Below the pieces are notes generated by a model that ran no database searches, was not told where the DNA came from, and was given only the letters and a program-made list of their open reading frames with translations. The position numbers were made by a program, and so were the translations under genes. A stretch of 64,000 nt of DNA from Gemmiger sp. An50. GTDB lineage: Bacteria > Bacillota > Clostridia > Oscillospirales > Ruminococcaceae. The DNA lies in NCBI RefSeq assembly GCF_002161595.1, contig NZ_NFID01000018.1, positions 1 through 64,000 on the forward strand, in the 5' to 3' direction. This document shows positions 33,308-42,176 of this stretch, in pieces; position 1 is the first letter of the stretch; each line of letters opens with the position of its first letter.

Positions 33308-34348
33308 ATGCTTGTTATGACCACTCAGCGCACCCTGCGCCCCCGCTGCCCGGTATGTCAGCCCGCGGCGGCCCGCCGTGTTACTCCCGCCCCGCGCCGC
33401 CGGGCAAAGCGCCGCCGCCGAAGCCGCCGCGGTCCGCGGACCCTGTGGGCGCTGGCCCTGCTGTTGTTCGCGGCGCTGGCATGGCTCAAAACCGTCTCCT
33501 TTGACGCGTCTGATTTCCCACCGCAGGATTTCGCTTTCTCCTCTTCCCTGCCCGCCCTGAGCGATCTCTCCAGCCCTCGTGCCGCGTTGCTGGACCGGAC
33601 AAGCGGCGAGCTGATCGCCGGGCAGAATACCGACGCCAAGGCCCCGCCCGCCTCGCTCACCAAGATCATGACGGCACTGCTGGCCATTGAAATCCTGCCG
33701 GACCTGGACCAGACCGTGACTGTTCCCGCCGAAATCTTCAATGACCTGTGGGCGGAAAACGCCTCGCTGGCGGGGTTCGCGCCCGGCGAAGCGGTACCTT
33801 TGCGAGATCTTCTCTACGGGGCAATGCTGCCCTCCGGCGCGGAATGCTGCCTGACTCTGGCCCAGCAGGTCAGCGGCAGCGAGGAGGCCTTTGTGAAGCA
33901 GATGAACCGGCGGGCGGAGGAGCTGGGGCTGGAGCACACCCATTTCACCAACTGCACCGGTCTGGAGGACCCGGACCATTATGCATCGGCCGCGGGCCTT
34001 GCCCGTCTACTGGACACAGCGCTGGAAAACGAGACCTTCCGCCAGGTGTTCACCTCCCGCAGCTATACCACCTGCCCCACCGGCGAGCATCCCCAGGGCT
34101 TCACCATGTACAGCTCCATGTTCGCCCGGCTGGATGCCATGCCCGGCCAGGGCGGCGAGCTGCTGGGCGGCAAAACCGGTTACACCAGTCAGGCAGGGCT
34201 GTGTCTGGCCAGCCTGATCGGGATGGATGGCCGGGAATACATTCTGGTCACCACCGGCGCGCCCGGCGACCATTCCACCGAGCCCTACCACCTGCTGGAC
34301 GCCCTGGAGGTCTGCAAGCAGCTGCGCAGCGGCACACTCAGCGCATGA
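33308..34348 (+). CDS. D-alanyl-D-alanine carboxypeptidase (S11 penicillin-binding protein)
   Basis: This 346-residue protein has an Arg-rich cytosolic N-terminus, one membrane segment at about 45-62 ('LWALALLLFAALAWL', uncleaved anchor), then an S11 peptidase domain. Catalytic motifs are 'ASLTKIMTALLAIE' (SxxK) and 'LLGGKTGYTSQAGLCLASLI' (KTG). The SxN motif reads SGA in 'AMLPSGAECCLTLAQQ', so the Asn is replaced by Ala. It trims the terminal D-Ala from peptidoglycan stems. I chose the ATG at 33308; another ATG three codons later is possible. Confidence 0.9.
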   Translation: MLVMTTQRTLRPRCPVCQPAAARRVTPAPRRRAKRRRRSRRGPRTLWALALLLFAALAWLKTVSFDASDFPPQDFAFSSSLPALSDLSSPRAALLDRTSGELIAGQNTDAKAPPASLTKIMTALLAIEILPDLDQTVTVPAEIFNDLWAENASLAGFAPGEAVPLRDLLYGAMLPSGAECCLTLAQQVSGSEEAFVKQMNRRAEELGLEHTHFTNCTGLEDPDHYASAAGLARLLDTALENETFRQVFTSRSYTTCPTGEHPQGFTMYSSMFARLDAMPGQGGELLGGKTGYTSQAGLCLASLIGMDGREYILVTTGAPGDHSTEPYHLLDALEVCKQLRSGTLSA

Positions 34349-34382
34349 AAAAAACGGAGCGATAAAAATCGCTCCGTTTTTT
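34349..34382. terminator. Bidirectional terminator between the carboxypeptidase and ZIP genes
   Basis: A 13-bp stem (34351-34363/34368-34380) with A- and T-runs, immediately after the stop at 34348. Confidence 0.9.
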
Positions 34383-34384
34383 GT

Positions 34385-35179
34385 TTATCCCAGTGCCACG
34401 TCCAGGATCATCATCACCAGAAAACCGGCCATCACACCCAGGGTGCCCACGTTGGAGTGTTCGCCCAGATGGGCCTGGGGAATCAGCTCCTCCACCACAA
34501 CATAGATCATGGCGCCCGCCGCAAAAGCCAGCAGCCAGGGCATGAAGGGCCCGATGAAGCCGGACAGCAGCACCACCAGAATGCCGAAGATGGGTTCCAC
34601 CACGCCGGAAGCGCTGCCGTACAAAAACGCCTTGCCCCGGCTCATGCCCTCCTGGTGCAGGGGCAGCGAAATGGCTGCACCCTCGGGGAAGTTCTGGATG
34701 CCGATGCCAATGGCCAGCGCCATGGCCCCGGTGAGCGCGGCCTGTGCCCCGCTCTGCTGGGCCGCCAGCGCAAAGGACAGGCCCACCGCCATGCCCTCGG
34801 GAATGTTATGCAGTGTCACCGCCAGCACCAGCAGCGTGGTGCGCCGCCAGTTTGCGTGCAGGCCCTCCGGCTGGGCCGCGCCCGCGTGCAGGTGGGGCAG
34901 CAGCCCGTCCATCAGCATCAAAAAGGCCGCGCCCAGCACAAAACCGCCCGCCGCCGGAATCCAGCCGATCTGGCCCGCCGCCTCGGCCTGCTCAATGGCC
35001 GGGATCAGCAGGCTCCACACCGAGGCCGCGATCATCACGCCGGCCGCAAAGCCCAGAAAGATCCGCTGCATCCCCTCGCTGGTCTTTTTGCGCAGCAGGA
35101 ACACCATGGCCGACCCCAAACTGGTCATGCCGAAGGTGACCCCCGTGCCCAACGCCGCCCAAAGCAACGCTTTCGTCAT
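34385..35179 (-). CDS. ZIP-family metal transporter (GufA/ZupT-like)
   Basis: This 264-residue protein has eight hydrophobic helices. The metal-transport helices carry 'VTLHNIPEGMAVGLSFALA' and 'IGIQNFPEGAAISLPLHQEG', the signature pair of the GufA subfamily, with 'EPIFGILVVLL' next. A His-containing loop ('DGLLPHLHAG') precedes them. It imports Zn2+ or other divalent cations. The start at 35179 has GGAGG 6 bases upstream; an earlier in-frame ATG lacks one. Confidence 0.92.
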   Translation of the reverse strand: MTKALLWAALGTGVTFGMTSLGSAMVFLLRKKTSEGMQRIFLGFAAGVMIAASVWSLLIPAIEQAEAAGQIGWIPAAGGFVLGAAFLMLMDGLLPHLHAGAAQPEGLHANWRRTTLLVLAVTLHNIPEGMAVGLSFALAAQQSGAQAALTGAMALAIGIGIQNFPEGAAISLPLHQEGMSRGKAFLYGSASGVVEPIFGILVVLLSGFIGPFMPWLLAFAAGAMIYVVVEELIPQAHLGEHSNVGTLGVMAGFLVMMILDVALG

Positions 35180-35307
35180 TGTTTCCTCCGTTCCGCGGGC
35201 CACAATGCCCGCTGTATGCTTCCTTTGCCTGAAGTATATAAGAGTAATTCCTATTTGTCAAGTGACTTTGTTGCACAGCTGTTTTCCCATTCCGGCCAAA
35301 CCGAACA

Positions 35308-35349
35308 AAAAGCGGCTTTCCCGCAATTGCAGGAAAGCCGCTTTTCGGA
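35308..35349. terminator. Hairpin terminator between ZIP and glycerol dehydrogenase genes
   Basis: A 14-bp stem AAAAGCGGCTTTCC/GGAAAGCCGCTTTT directly past the stop of the glycerol dehydrogenase gene (minus strand). Confidence 0.85.
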
Positions 35350-35354
35350 CAAAC

Positions 35355-36452
35355 TCAGCAGTCGGTGTAATATTTGCCCAGCTCGTCCGCCGCCAGAATG
35401 GCCGCGTATACGCTCTCGGCATCCACCGGGAAGGGCATGTTGTGCAGGGTGTCGGCGTCGGCGCAGGCCAGCTTGGCAACCTCCATCAGCTGCTCCTGGG
35501 TGGGATTTTCCACGCCCAGGTCTGCCAGGGTGGTGGGCAGGCCCACCTCGGTGCAGAACTCCAGCACCTCTTCCAGCTCCTCCAGAGGAGCATTCTCCAG
35601 CACCAGCTGGACCAGGGTACCGAAGGCCACCTTCTCGCCGTGGTACAGGCTGTGGGTCTCGGGGATGGCGGTCAGGCCGTTGTGGATGGCATGCGCGCCT
35701 GCCAGGCCGCCGCTCTCAAAGCCCACGCCGGACAGGTAGGTGTTGGCCTCGATCACATTCTCCACCGCCTTGGTGCAGACGTGGCGCTCCACCGCCAGCT
35801 TGGCCTTCAGGCCGTCGGCCAGCAGGGTCTCGTAGCACAGGCGGGCCAGGCTCATGGCTGCCAGAGTCACCTTGCCGCCCACGCAGTTGGACGCGCCGGA
35901 GGCCTGGCAGGCCCGGGCCTCAAAGTAGGTGGCCAGCGCGTCACCCATGCCGGATACCAGCAGGCGGGCGGGGGCAGCGGCCACGATATCGGTGTCCACC
36001 AGGACCACGGTGGGGTTGGCGGGCAGGAACAGATAACGCTCGAACACGCCTTCATCGGTGTAGATCACGGACAGGGCGCTGCAGGGTGCGTCGGTGGAGG
36101 CGATGGTGGGCACGATGACCACCGGAGCGCCTGCATAGTAAGCGGCCGCCTTGGCGGTATCGTGGATCTTGCCGCCACCGATGCCGACCACCACGCTGCA
36201 GCCGGAGGCCTTGAAGGCCTCGACCACACGGTCGATCTCCTTCTGGCTGCACTCGCCGTTGAAGGTCTCATAAACCACCTTGGCGTCAGTGCCTTCCACG
36301 CTCTGGGCAATTTTGCCCTCCACACGCTTTTTGCCGGAAGCGCTTACCAGCACGAACAGATCCTTGCCGTATTTCTCACAATGCTCATACAGATGAGCCA
36401 GTTCCCCGCGTCCCTGCACGTAACGGGAGGGGCTGCCGATCACATTTGCCAT
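35355..36452 (-). CDS. gldA: Glycerol dehydrogenase (iron/zinc-dependent alcohol dehydrogenase family)
   Basis: This 365-residue protein begins MANVIGSPSRYVQGRGE, the typical GldA N-terminus, behind AAAGGAGAG (start 36452). It has the NAD-binding 'VVVGIGGGKIHDTAKAAAYY' and 'VVIVPTIASTDAPCSALSVI', and metal ligands Asp in 'VSGMGDALATYFEA', His in 'LAGAHAIHNGL' and His in 'HSLYHGEKVAFGTL'. It interconverts glycerol and dihydroxyacetone with NAD. It appears monocistronic with an extended -10 promoter. Confidence 0.94.
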   Translation of the reverse strand: MANVIGSPSRYVQGRGELAHLYEHCEKYGKDLFVLVSASGKKRVEGKIAQSVEGTDAKVVYETFNGECSQKEIDRVVEAFKASGCSVVVGIGGGKIHDTAKAAAYYAGAPVVIVPTIASTDAPCSALSVIYTDEGVFERYLFLPANPTVVLVDTDIVAAAPARLLVSGMGDALATYFEARACQASGASNCVGGKVTLAAMSLARLCYETLLADGLKAKLAVERHVCTKAVENVIEANTYLSGVGFESGGLAGAHAIHNGLTAIPETHSLYHGEKVAFGTLVQLVLENAPLEELEEVLEFCTEVGLPTTLADLGVENPTQEQLMEVAKLACADADTLHNMPFPVDAESVYAAILAADELGKYYTDC

Positions 36453-36926
36453 GTTCACTCTCTCCTTTTCCGATGCGCGGATTCTTTCCGCGCAAAACTT
36501 TCTTCGGCCATTATACCACTGTTTTTCGAACAAATTCTACTGGCAATCGTTAAAAAAAGAACAGGCAAATTTTATGAATTCTGCCCTTACCGGGCCGTTT
36601 CCACGCATATCTTGCGCATCTTTCGTCTTTCCAAAAGTATGGCTTTTTTCATTTCTTCTTTTGTTTATTAAACGCTTTCCGGAATAATGCGGCATTTTTT
36701 TACGAAATTAAAGCTTTGTTCATAAACTATCAAATATTTTCATAGTATAATAGGGGCATGCGGCAAAAAAATTGGCCGGCGAGGGCTTTTTCAGGCTATT
36801 TTAGCAAAGCGTACCCGTCCCGGCGGCTTCGGCCTTTGGTTGACAAGATATCTTTTTATTTGTTACCCTATTAATATAGGTTTTTAAACGAACCGGAATG
36901 AAACAAGAGAGGGGTTCGAGATTCGC
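36453..36926. promoter_or_regulatory. 474-base divergent intergenic region between gldA and the DUF4914 gene
   Basis: On the minus strand an extended -10 (TGG-TATAAT, 36510-36518) serves gldA. On the plus strand TTGACA at 36840-36845 is a good -35, but the -10 at the right distance is poor (TTACCC); a TATAAT at 36744 is another candidate. The rest is AT-rich. I see no open frame with a ribosome site and no recognised RNA. Confidence 0.55.
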
Positions 36927-38801
36927 ATGAATGTATTACTGGAAGAATTCGTGCTTCCGCGCGATTTGGAAATGATTTTGAACAACAGCCCCAGCATCAT
37001 CATCCCCAAAACGGAGGAGATGCTGTATGATCTGATCTTCGGCAATGGCAGCACCAAGCAGATCGACGTTTCCTACGACGTGAACGGCACTCTGGTGAAG
37101 GAGGCCGACGTGGTGCGCTGCAAGAACGGCGCCGTGGTCAACTACGTGGAGGACTACATGCGCCGCCGCGATCCGGACTGCATGCGCATCGGCGATGACA
37201 AGCCCACCGACAAGCCCCGTTTCAAAGACGTTTACGGCTACGACTTCAACACCCTGAAGGTGGATACTTACAAATGGCTGGCCCGCCAGGAGCTGATTCT
37301 GGTGCCCTTCATGGCCGGCGGCTACGAATACGGCTACCAGGCCCTGCTGGTCTGCCCCCGCAACGCGGCTTTCTTCGCGTTCGCGCTGTCTCAGCTGCAG
37401 GCCTTCGTCTGCGCCAAGGACATCCACAACTTCAAGCCCCGTGCCATCGTGTATGTGGCTCCTCCTTTCCGTCACACTCACTTTGACGGCAAGCAGGTGT
37501 GCGTACACAACCGGCTGGACGACCGTCACGAGGTCTTTGCCTATAATCTGTATCCCGGCCCCTCCGCCAAAAAGGGCATCTACAGCGTTCTGCTGGACAT
37601 CGGCGAGCAGGAGGGCTGGGTCACCGCCCACGCCTCCGCGGCCAAGATCGTGACCCCCTACGAAAACGAGATGGTCATGATGCACGAGGGCGCTTCCGGC
37701 GGCGGCAAGAGCGAGCTGCTGCAGGATGTGCACCGCGTGCCGGACGGCCGCGTGCTGCTGGGCACCAACCTGGAAAGCGGCGACCGTGACTACCTGCACA
37801 TGAGCGATACCTGTACCATCTACCCGGTCACCGACGATATGGCCATCTGCCATCCCTCCTTCCAGACCGGCAGCGGCAAGCTGGCCCTGTACGACGGTGA
37901 GGACGGCTGGTTCCTGCGTGTGGACGGTATCACCGAGTACGGCTCCGACCCCATGTACGAGCGCATCACCATCCACAGCAAAAAGCCTCTGGTGTTCTTC
38001 AACATCGAGGGTGTGCCCGGTTCCACCTGCCTGGTGTGGGAGCACACCATGGACTCCACCGGCAAGCCCTGCCCCAACCCCCGCGTGATCGTTCCCCGCA
38101 GAATGGTGGACAACATCGTGGATAAGCCGGTTGAGGTGGATGTGCGCAGCTTCGGCGTGCGCATGCCGCCCTCCAGCGCCGCTCATCCGGACTACGGCAT
38201 CATGGGCCTGATGCACATCATCCCGCCCGCCCTGGCCTGGCTGTGGCGTCTGGTGGCCCCCCGCGGCTTCAAGAATCCCAGCATCAGCGGCAACGCTCCT
38301 CTGGCCAGCGAGGGCGTGGGCTCCTACTGGCCCTTTGCCACCGGCCTGCGGGTGCGCCAGGCAAACCTGCTGCTGGAGCAGATTCTGGCCTGCCCCAACA
38401 CCAAGTATGTACTGATCCCCAACCAGCACATCGGCGTATACCGCATCGGCTTCGCGGCCGAGTGGATCAGCCGTGAATATCTGGCCCGCCGCGGCGGCGT
38501 CAACATGAAGATGGACCGCCTGTCCCCCGCTCCCTGCGCTCTGCTGGGCTACTGCATGAAGGAGATGAAGGTGGACGGTCAGGACATCCGTTCCGCCTTC
38601 CTGCATCCCGAGACCCAGGATCAGCTGGGCATGGAGGGCTACGAAAAGGGCGCCCAGATCCTGTACGATTTCTTCGCCAAGGAGCTGGAAGCCTTCGACG
38701 TGGAGGAGCTGCACCCGGTGGGCAAGCAGATCCTGGAGTGCTTCAAAAAGCGCGGCAGCATTGAAGACTACTGCGCCATCACTCCCCTGGGCCTGAAATA
38801 A
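36927..38801 (+). CDS. DUF4914 family protein with P-loop
   Basis: This 624-residue soluble protein matches the DUF4914 family of Clostridia in length and motifs. A phosphate-binding loop, 'MHEGASGGGKSELLQDV' (about 251-267), reads GASGGGKS, a Walker-A type sequence like that of PEP carboxykinase and HPr-kinase folds. Conserved stretches follow: 'MAICHPSFQTGSGKLALYDG', 'FNIEGVPGSTCLVWEHTMD' and 'RKPSSAAHPDYGIMGLMH'-like (about 412-430). A kinase or PEPCK-like reaction on a small metabolite is plausible but unproven. Codon use suggests high expression. AGAGGGG precedes the ATG by about 13 bases. Confidence 0.85.
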   Translation: MNVLLEEFVLPRDLEMILNNSPSIIIPKTEEMLYDLIFGNGSTKQIDVSYDVNGTLVKEADVVRCKNGAVVNYVEDYMRRRDPDCMRIGDDKPTDKPRFKDVYGYDFNTLKVDTYKWLARQELILVPFMAGGYEYGYQALLVCPRNAAFFAFALSQLQAFVCAKDIHNFKPRAIVYVAPPFRHTHFDGKQVCVHNRLDDRHEVFAYNLYPGPSAKKGIYSVLLDIGEQEGWVTAHASAAKIVTPYENEMVMMHEGASGGGKSELLQDVHRVPDGRVLLGTNLESGDRDYLHMSDTCTIYPVTDDMAICHPSFQTGSGKLALYDGEDGWFLRVDGITEYGSDPMYERITIHSKKPLVFFNIEGVPGSTCLVWEHTMDSTGKPCPNPRVIVPRRMVDNIVDKPVEVDVRSFGVRMPPSSAAHPDYGIMGLMHIIPPALAWLWRLVAPRGFKNPSISGNAPLASEGVGSYWPFATGLRVRQANLLLEQILACPNTKYVLIPNQHIGVYRIGFAAEWISREYLARRGGVNMKMDRLSPAPCALLGYCMKEMKVDGQDIRSAFLHPETQDQLGMEGYEKGAQILYDFFAKELEAFDVEELHPVGKQILECFKKRGSIEDYCAITPLGLK

Positions 38802-38817
38802 AGCTTCTGCCAAACAA

Positions 38818-38848
38818 GGCCTCCCGGCCGCTGACCGGGAGGCCTTTT
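38818..38848 (+). terminator. Terminator of the DUF4914 gene
   Basis: A 10-bp stem GGCCTCCCGG/CCGGGAGGCC with four T, 17 bases past the stop. Confidence 0.85.
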
Positions 38849-38888
38849 GCATCTTATGCGGGCCTGCCCCGCTTTCCGGAGGAATTGT

Positions 38889-39998
38889 ATGAAACGCTGC
38901 TTTTCTCTTTTGAACGGCGACCAGCTCGTCTGCACCGAGCAGGCCGCGATCCTCACCTTTTCTGGTCCCCGGGCGGTGCTTTCCACCGCGGCCAACGGCG
39001 GCGGCCTGCGCCGGGACCTGACCGCCGTATTCAATTACAGTGACTGCGGCCCCGCCGGAGTCTGCCAGCCCATGGAGGGTGATACCCTGCGGAATCATCA
39101 GCAGGCTGTGGCGCGGCGGCTGGGCCTGGACCCGGAACACACCGCCGGGCTGGACACCGCCGTTAATCTGGACAACATGGTCCTGGTTACCCGCCGCTGG
39201 CAGGAGCTTTGGGTCACGGCAGCAGTCTCTGCCGGGGCAGACGTGAACGCTCTCTGCGCCGGGGACCCGGCCACCCTCACCGAGCAGGACGGCCAGCCCT
39301 GTGCCGTTCCTGCGGGCACCATCAATATCTTTCTCATCACCGGTCAATCCCTTTCTCCCGGGGCCATGGTGGAGCTGGTCCTCACCGCCACCGAAGCCAA
39401 AACCGCCGTGCTGCGGGACCTGATGCAGGGCAGCAGCGTTTCGCCCCGTCTGGCTACCGGCACCGGCACCGACGGGCTGGTGATCGTTTGTGACGATTCC
39501 GGCACCTCGCCCTGCCTCTTGAACGCAGGCAAGCACTTCAAATTCGGTGAGCTTGCTGCCCAGGCCGTGAGCCAGGCGGTAACGGAAGCCCTGATGCGCC
39601 AAACCGGCCTGTGCCCGGAGTTCCAGCGCAGTCTGCTGCGGCGGCTGCAGCGGTTCGGCGTCACTGCCGATAGCTTGCGGGCCCGCTGCCCCAAAGAGCT
39701 GCCCGGCGGCGACACCGCCTTCCACCGGGCGCTGACCAAGCTGGACCATGACGCCTTTGCAGTGAGCGCGGCGGCGCTGTACCTTCATCTGGCAGACCAG
39801 CTGCAGGCCGGGCTGCTCACCGCCGCTCAGGCCGGTGACTGGGCGAACCATCTGCTGGGCGAGCTGGCCGCTCACTTCCATTTTGACGCGCCCGTTCCGG
39901 ATGCCTCCCTGCCTTTGGAACAGCGTCTGGAGGCCTTTCTGTCGGCTCTCCTCTTGGCTCATCTGCGGGAACAGGAGCGGCTTTATCCCGCCCCCTGA
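38889..39998 (+). CDS. cbiZ: Adenosylcobinamide amidohydrolase CbiZ family protein
   Basis: This 369-residue protein starts at 38889 behind CGGAGGA. The CbiZ domain is recognised from 'RAVLSTAANGGGLRRDLTAV' (about 28-47), 'DNMVLVTRRWQELWVTAAVS' (about 96-115), 'GTINIFLITGQSLSPGAMV', and the late 'GTGTDGLVIVCDDSG'. CbiZ removes the aminopropanol arm from adenosylcobinamide, salvaging imported corrinoids to adenosylcobyric acid. The C-terminal third is a less conserved helical extension. No other cobalamin gene is nearby, so this is an isolated salvage gene. Confidence 0.87.
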   Translation: MKRCFSLLNGDQLVCTEQAAILTFSGPRAVLSTAANGGGLRRDLTAVFNYSDCGPAGVCQPMEGDTLRNHQQAVARRLGLDPEHTAGLDTAVNLDNMVLVTRRWQELWVTAAVSAGADVNALCAGDPATLTEQDGQPCAVPAGTINIFLITGQSLSPGAMVELVLTATEAKTAVLRDLMQGSSVSPRLATGTGTDGLVIVCDDSGTSPCLLNAGKHFKFGELAAQAVSQAVTEALMRQTGLCPEFQRSLLRRLQRFGVTADSLRARCPKELPGGDTAFHRALTKLDHDAFAVSAAALYLHLADQLQAGLLTAAQAGDWANHLLGELAAHFHFDAPVPDASLPLEQRLEAFLSALLLAHLREQERLYPAP

Positions 39999-40052
39999 AA
40001 GCGCCGCCATCCTTCGCTTTTCTTCCTCCGGCGTTTTTCCCTATCCGATTTA

Positions 40053-40081
40053 TTGACATGTGTTTTTTGATGTGATATCCT
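40053..40081 (+). promoter_or_regulatory. Promoter of the GGDEF gene
   Basis: TTGACA (40053-40058), 17 bases, TATCCT (40076-40081); leader of about 80 bases. Confidence 0.8.
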
Positions 40082-40168
40082 TTTCAAACACCAGTCAATC
40101 ATAGTACGACTTTCCCCTTTTTCAAGCAACATAATCTCTTCGTTTCAGACCAAAACAAGGAGGACTTC

Positions 40169-41110
40169 ATGGACCTTTGCCAGCGTACAAAAGAAATCTG
40201 GGCGGCTTATCTGGCCAACTGCAACGCGGGCTCCTTCGACGGCCTGGCCAGCTTTGCTCCGGACTGCTCGATCATCGGCACCGGCAGCCACGAGCTTTAC
40301 CGGGACCTGGAGCAGTTTTCCCGGGCGATGCAGGCGAACCTGGCGGACCGGGGCAGCATCCAATTTCATTTCCGGGATTTCTGGTGCACCGAGCAGGTGG
40401 TGGACGACCAGTGCAGTCTGGTCTACGGCGGGCTGTACATCCTGGGGGAAAGCGAAGAGAGCCAGGTCCATGTGAACATGGACAGCCGCTTCTCCATCCT
40501 GTACAAAAAGGTGGAGGGCGAGTGGAAGATCCTGCACCTGCACCAGTCCATCCCGAACCCTGAGCAGATGGAGGGAGAATATTACCCCCGAACCCTCACC
40601 CAGCAGATCGAGCGCTCCCAGGAGACCATTGAATATCTGACCCGCCTTGCTCAGCGGGACAGCCTGACCGGCCTGATCAATTTCAGCACCCTGCAAAGCA
40701 TCTACACCGATCTGGACAAGCACGATGCCTGGATCTTCGTGGTGGACATGGACGATTTCAAGGCCATCAACGACAACCACGGCCATCTGGCGGGCAACCA
40801 CATGCTCAAACGGCTTTCCGAGCTGCTCATGGCGACCGTGCGTTCTCACGATCTGGTCTGCCGCATGGGTGGTGATGAGTTCGTGCTGCTGTGCTGCGGA
40901 CTGGGTTCGGAGCAGAACGCGCAGGACCTGATGCGGCGGCTTCTGGCCCGCACCGCCGAGGTTTCCAGCGAAGAGCCCGCCTGGACCGGCATCTCCATCG
41001 GCGGTACGCCCATCCACAGCGACGACTGCCTGGAAAGCGCCTTCAAGCGAGCAGACAAAGCGCTGTATCAGGCCAAAACTCAGGGCAAAAACCGAGGCAG
41101 CATCCTGTAA
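40169..41110 (+). CDS. Diguanylate cyclase with N-terminal SnoaL-like sensor domain
   Basis: This 313-residue soluble protein has a SnoaL/NTF2-like domain at about 5-130 ('FSILYKKVEGEWKILHLHQS' is the characteristic last strand), a short helix, and a GGDEF domain at about 160-313. The active-site motif is 'CRMGGDEFVLLC'; an RxxD (RSHD) lies five residues before GGDEF, the product-inhibition I-site; 'VDMDDFKAINDNHGHLAGN' carries the Mg-binding Asp. It should make cyclic di-GMP in response to a small ligand. AAGGAGG precedes the ATG. Confidence 0.92.
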   Translation: MDLCQRTKEIWAAYLANCNAGSFDGLASFAPDCSIIGTGSHELYRDLEQFSRAMQANLADRGSIQFHFRDFWCTEQVVDDQCSLVYGGLYILGESEESQVHVNMDSRFSILYKKVEGEWKILHLHQSIPNPEQMEGEYYPRTLTQQIERSQETIEYLTRLAQRDSLTGLINFSTLQSIYTDLDKHDAWIFVVDMDDFKAINDNHGHLAGNHMLKRLSELLMATVRSHDLVCRMGGDEFVLLCCGLGSEQNAQDLMRRLLARTAEVSSEEPAWTGISIGGTPIHSDDCLESAFKRADKALYQAKTQGKNRGSIL

Positions 41111-41131
41111 AATCCTCTCACCATTCCATAC

Positions 41132-41179
41132 AAAAAACACCGCCCTGCCGGGAGCTTCCGGCAGGGCGGCGTCTTTTGT
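41132..41179. terminator. Bidirectional terminator between GGDEF and HAD genes
   Basis: A 15-bp stem (41137-41151/41158-41172) with A-run on the left and T-run on the right. Confidence 0.88.
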
Positions 41180-41182
41180 TTG

Positions 41183-41842
41183 TTAGAACTGGCCGTCCAG
41201 AAGCAGCTGACGGACCTCAAACAGGTCCTTGCAGCAGCGGCTGTACAGCGCGCGGATCTCCTCGTTGGGCTGGGCGATGTCCGGCACCATCACAGTGACC
41301 GCTCCGGCCGCGTGGCCAGCGCGCACACCGTTGAAGCTGTCCTCCAGAACGAGGCAATCCCGGATGTCCACACCCAGGCGGCGGGCCGCCTCCAGGAAGA
41401 TATCCGGCGCGGGCTTGCTGTGGCGCACGTCTGCACCGCAGACCACCTGGTCAAAATACCGGGCCATGCCGGTGGTTTCCAGATTCTTCAGGATCAGCGC
41501 ACGGGGGCTGGAGCTTGCCACGATGCGGGGCAGCTTTTTCTCCTCCAGCGTTTCCAGCAACTCGGCCAGGCCCGGCTTGCAGGGCACGCCCTGGGTAAAC
41601 CGCTCCTCAGCCAGCTCCCAGATCTTCTCCACGATCACCTGCGGGTCCGCCTGGGGGAAGAATTTTCGAATGTGCTCATTGAGCTTCACGCCCGCAAGCC
41701 CCCGGCCTCCCGCGTAAAAAGCATCCAGATCCTCCGGCATGCGCAGGCCCAGCGCCTCGCAGGCCGGCTCCCACAAAGTATCCCACAGACGCTCGGTGTC
41801 AAACATCAGACCGTCCATATCAAAAAGAACCGCTTTTATCAT
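41183..41842 (-). CDS. HAD-superfamily hydrolase, beta-phosphoglucomutase-like
   Basis: This 219-residue protein is a subfamily IA HAD phosphatase. It has motif I 'VLFDMDGLMFDTERLW' (nucleophile D8), motif II 'RIVASSSPRALI', Lys in 'VRHSKPAPDIFLEAARRLG', and the acidic motif 'CLVLEDSFNGVRAG'. The helical cap lies between motifs I and II. It dephosphorylates a small phospho-compound or isomerises a sugar phosphate; the substrate is unknown. GGAAGGA precedes the ATG. It is the last core-like gene before the accessory region. Confidence 0.9.
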   Translation of the reverse strand: MIKAVLFDMDGLMFDTERLWDTLWEPACEALGLRMPEDLDAFYAGGRGLAGVKLNEHIRKFFPQADPQVIVEKIWELAEERFTQGVPCKPGLAELLETLEEKKLPRIVASSSPRALILKNLETTGMARYFDQVVCGADVRHSKPAPDIFLEAARRLGVDIRDCLVLEDSFNGVRAGHAAGAVTVMVPDIAQPNEEIRALYSRCCKDLFEVRQLLLDGQF

Positions 41843-42176
41843 AAAAGAATTTCCTTCCTTGTGTTTGTTTTCGCAGCCTCTATTCTACCCCATTTCCCAC
41901 GGATTGGCAACCGAAGTTTCCGGCGCATCTGCGACAGCAGTGCACGGCGGGATTTTGGTGTTTGCCTTCCCCATCAGCGCCGGGCCCCGTTCCAGCCTGA
42001 GACCAGCCCGCAGGAGTTTGAACCGCATGCTTGCATGAAACAGAGAGCAGCCCGTTTTAGTGGACTGCTCTCTGTTTTTGTTGTTCAAATGTTTGTTCCA
42101 GTGTCCGGTGCAGTGCATCACAGTTTCAGATGAAACATGAAACGGCCTTCCATCGGAGTCGATTTTCCATAAAACT
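41843..42176. other. 334-base junction between core genes and the accessory region
   Basis: No supported gene. A hairpin at 42041-42079 (stem CAGAGAGCAG/CTGCTCTCTG with a strong T-run on the plus strand) looks like a terminator, although no plus-strand gene leads into it; it may end the minus-strand gene at 42177 or be left from a lost gene. An inverted repeat GTTTCA-GA-TGAAAC lies at 42123-42136. A change to AT-rich sequence occurs here. Confidence 0.5.

Noticed and set aside
36936-40010. Long antisense frame across the DUF4914 and CbiZ genes
   Set aside because: Shadow of two well-supported genes; composition is His/Gln/Gly-rich with no domain.
41885-42121. 78-codon minus-strand frame in the HAD upstream region
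   Set aside because: Overlaps a hairpin terminator, has no ribosome site and no protein-like pattern.
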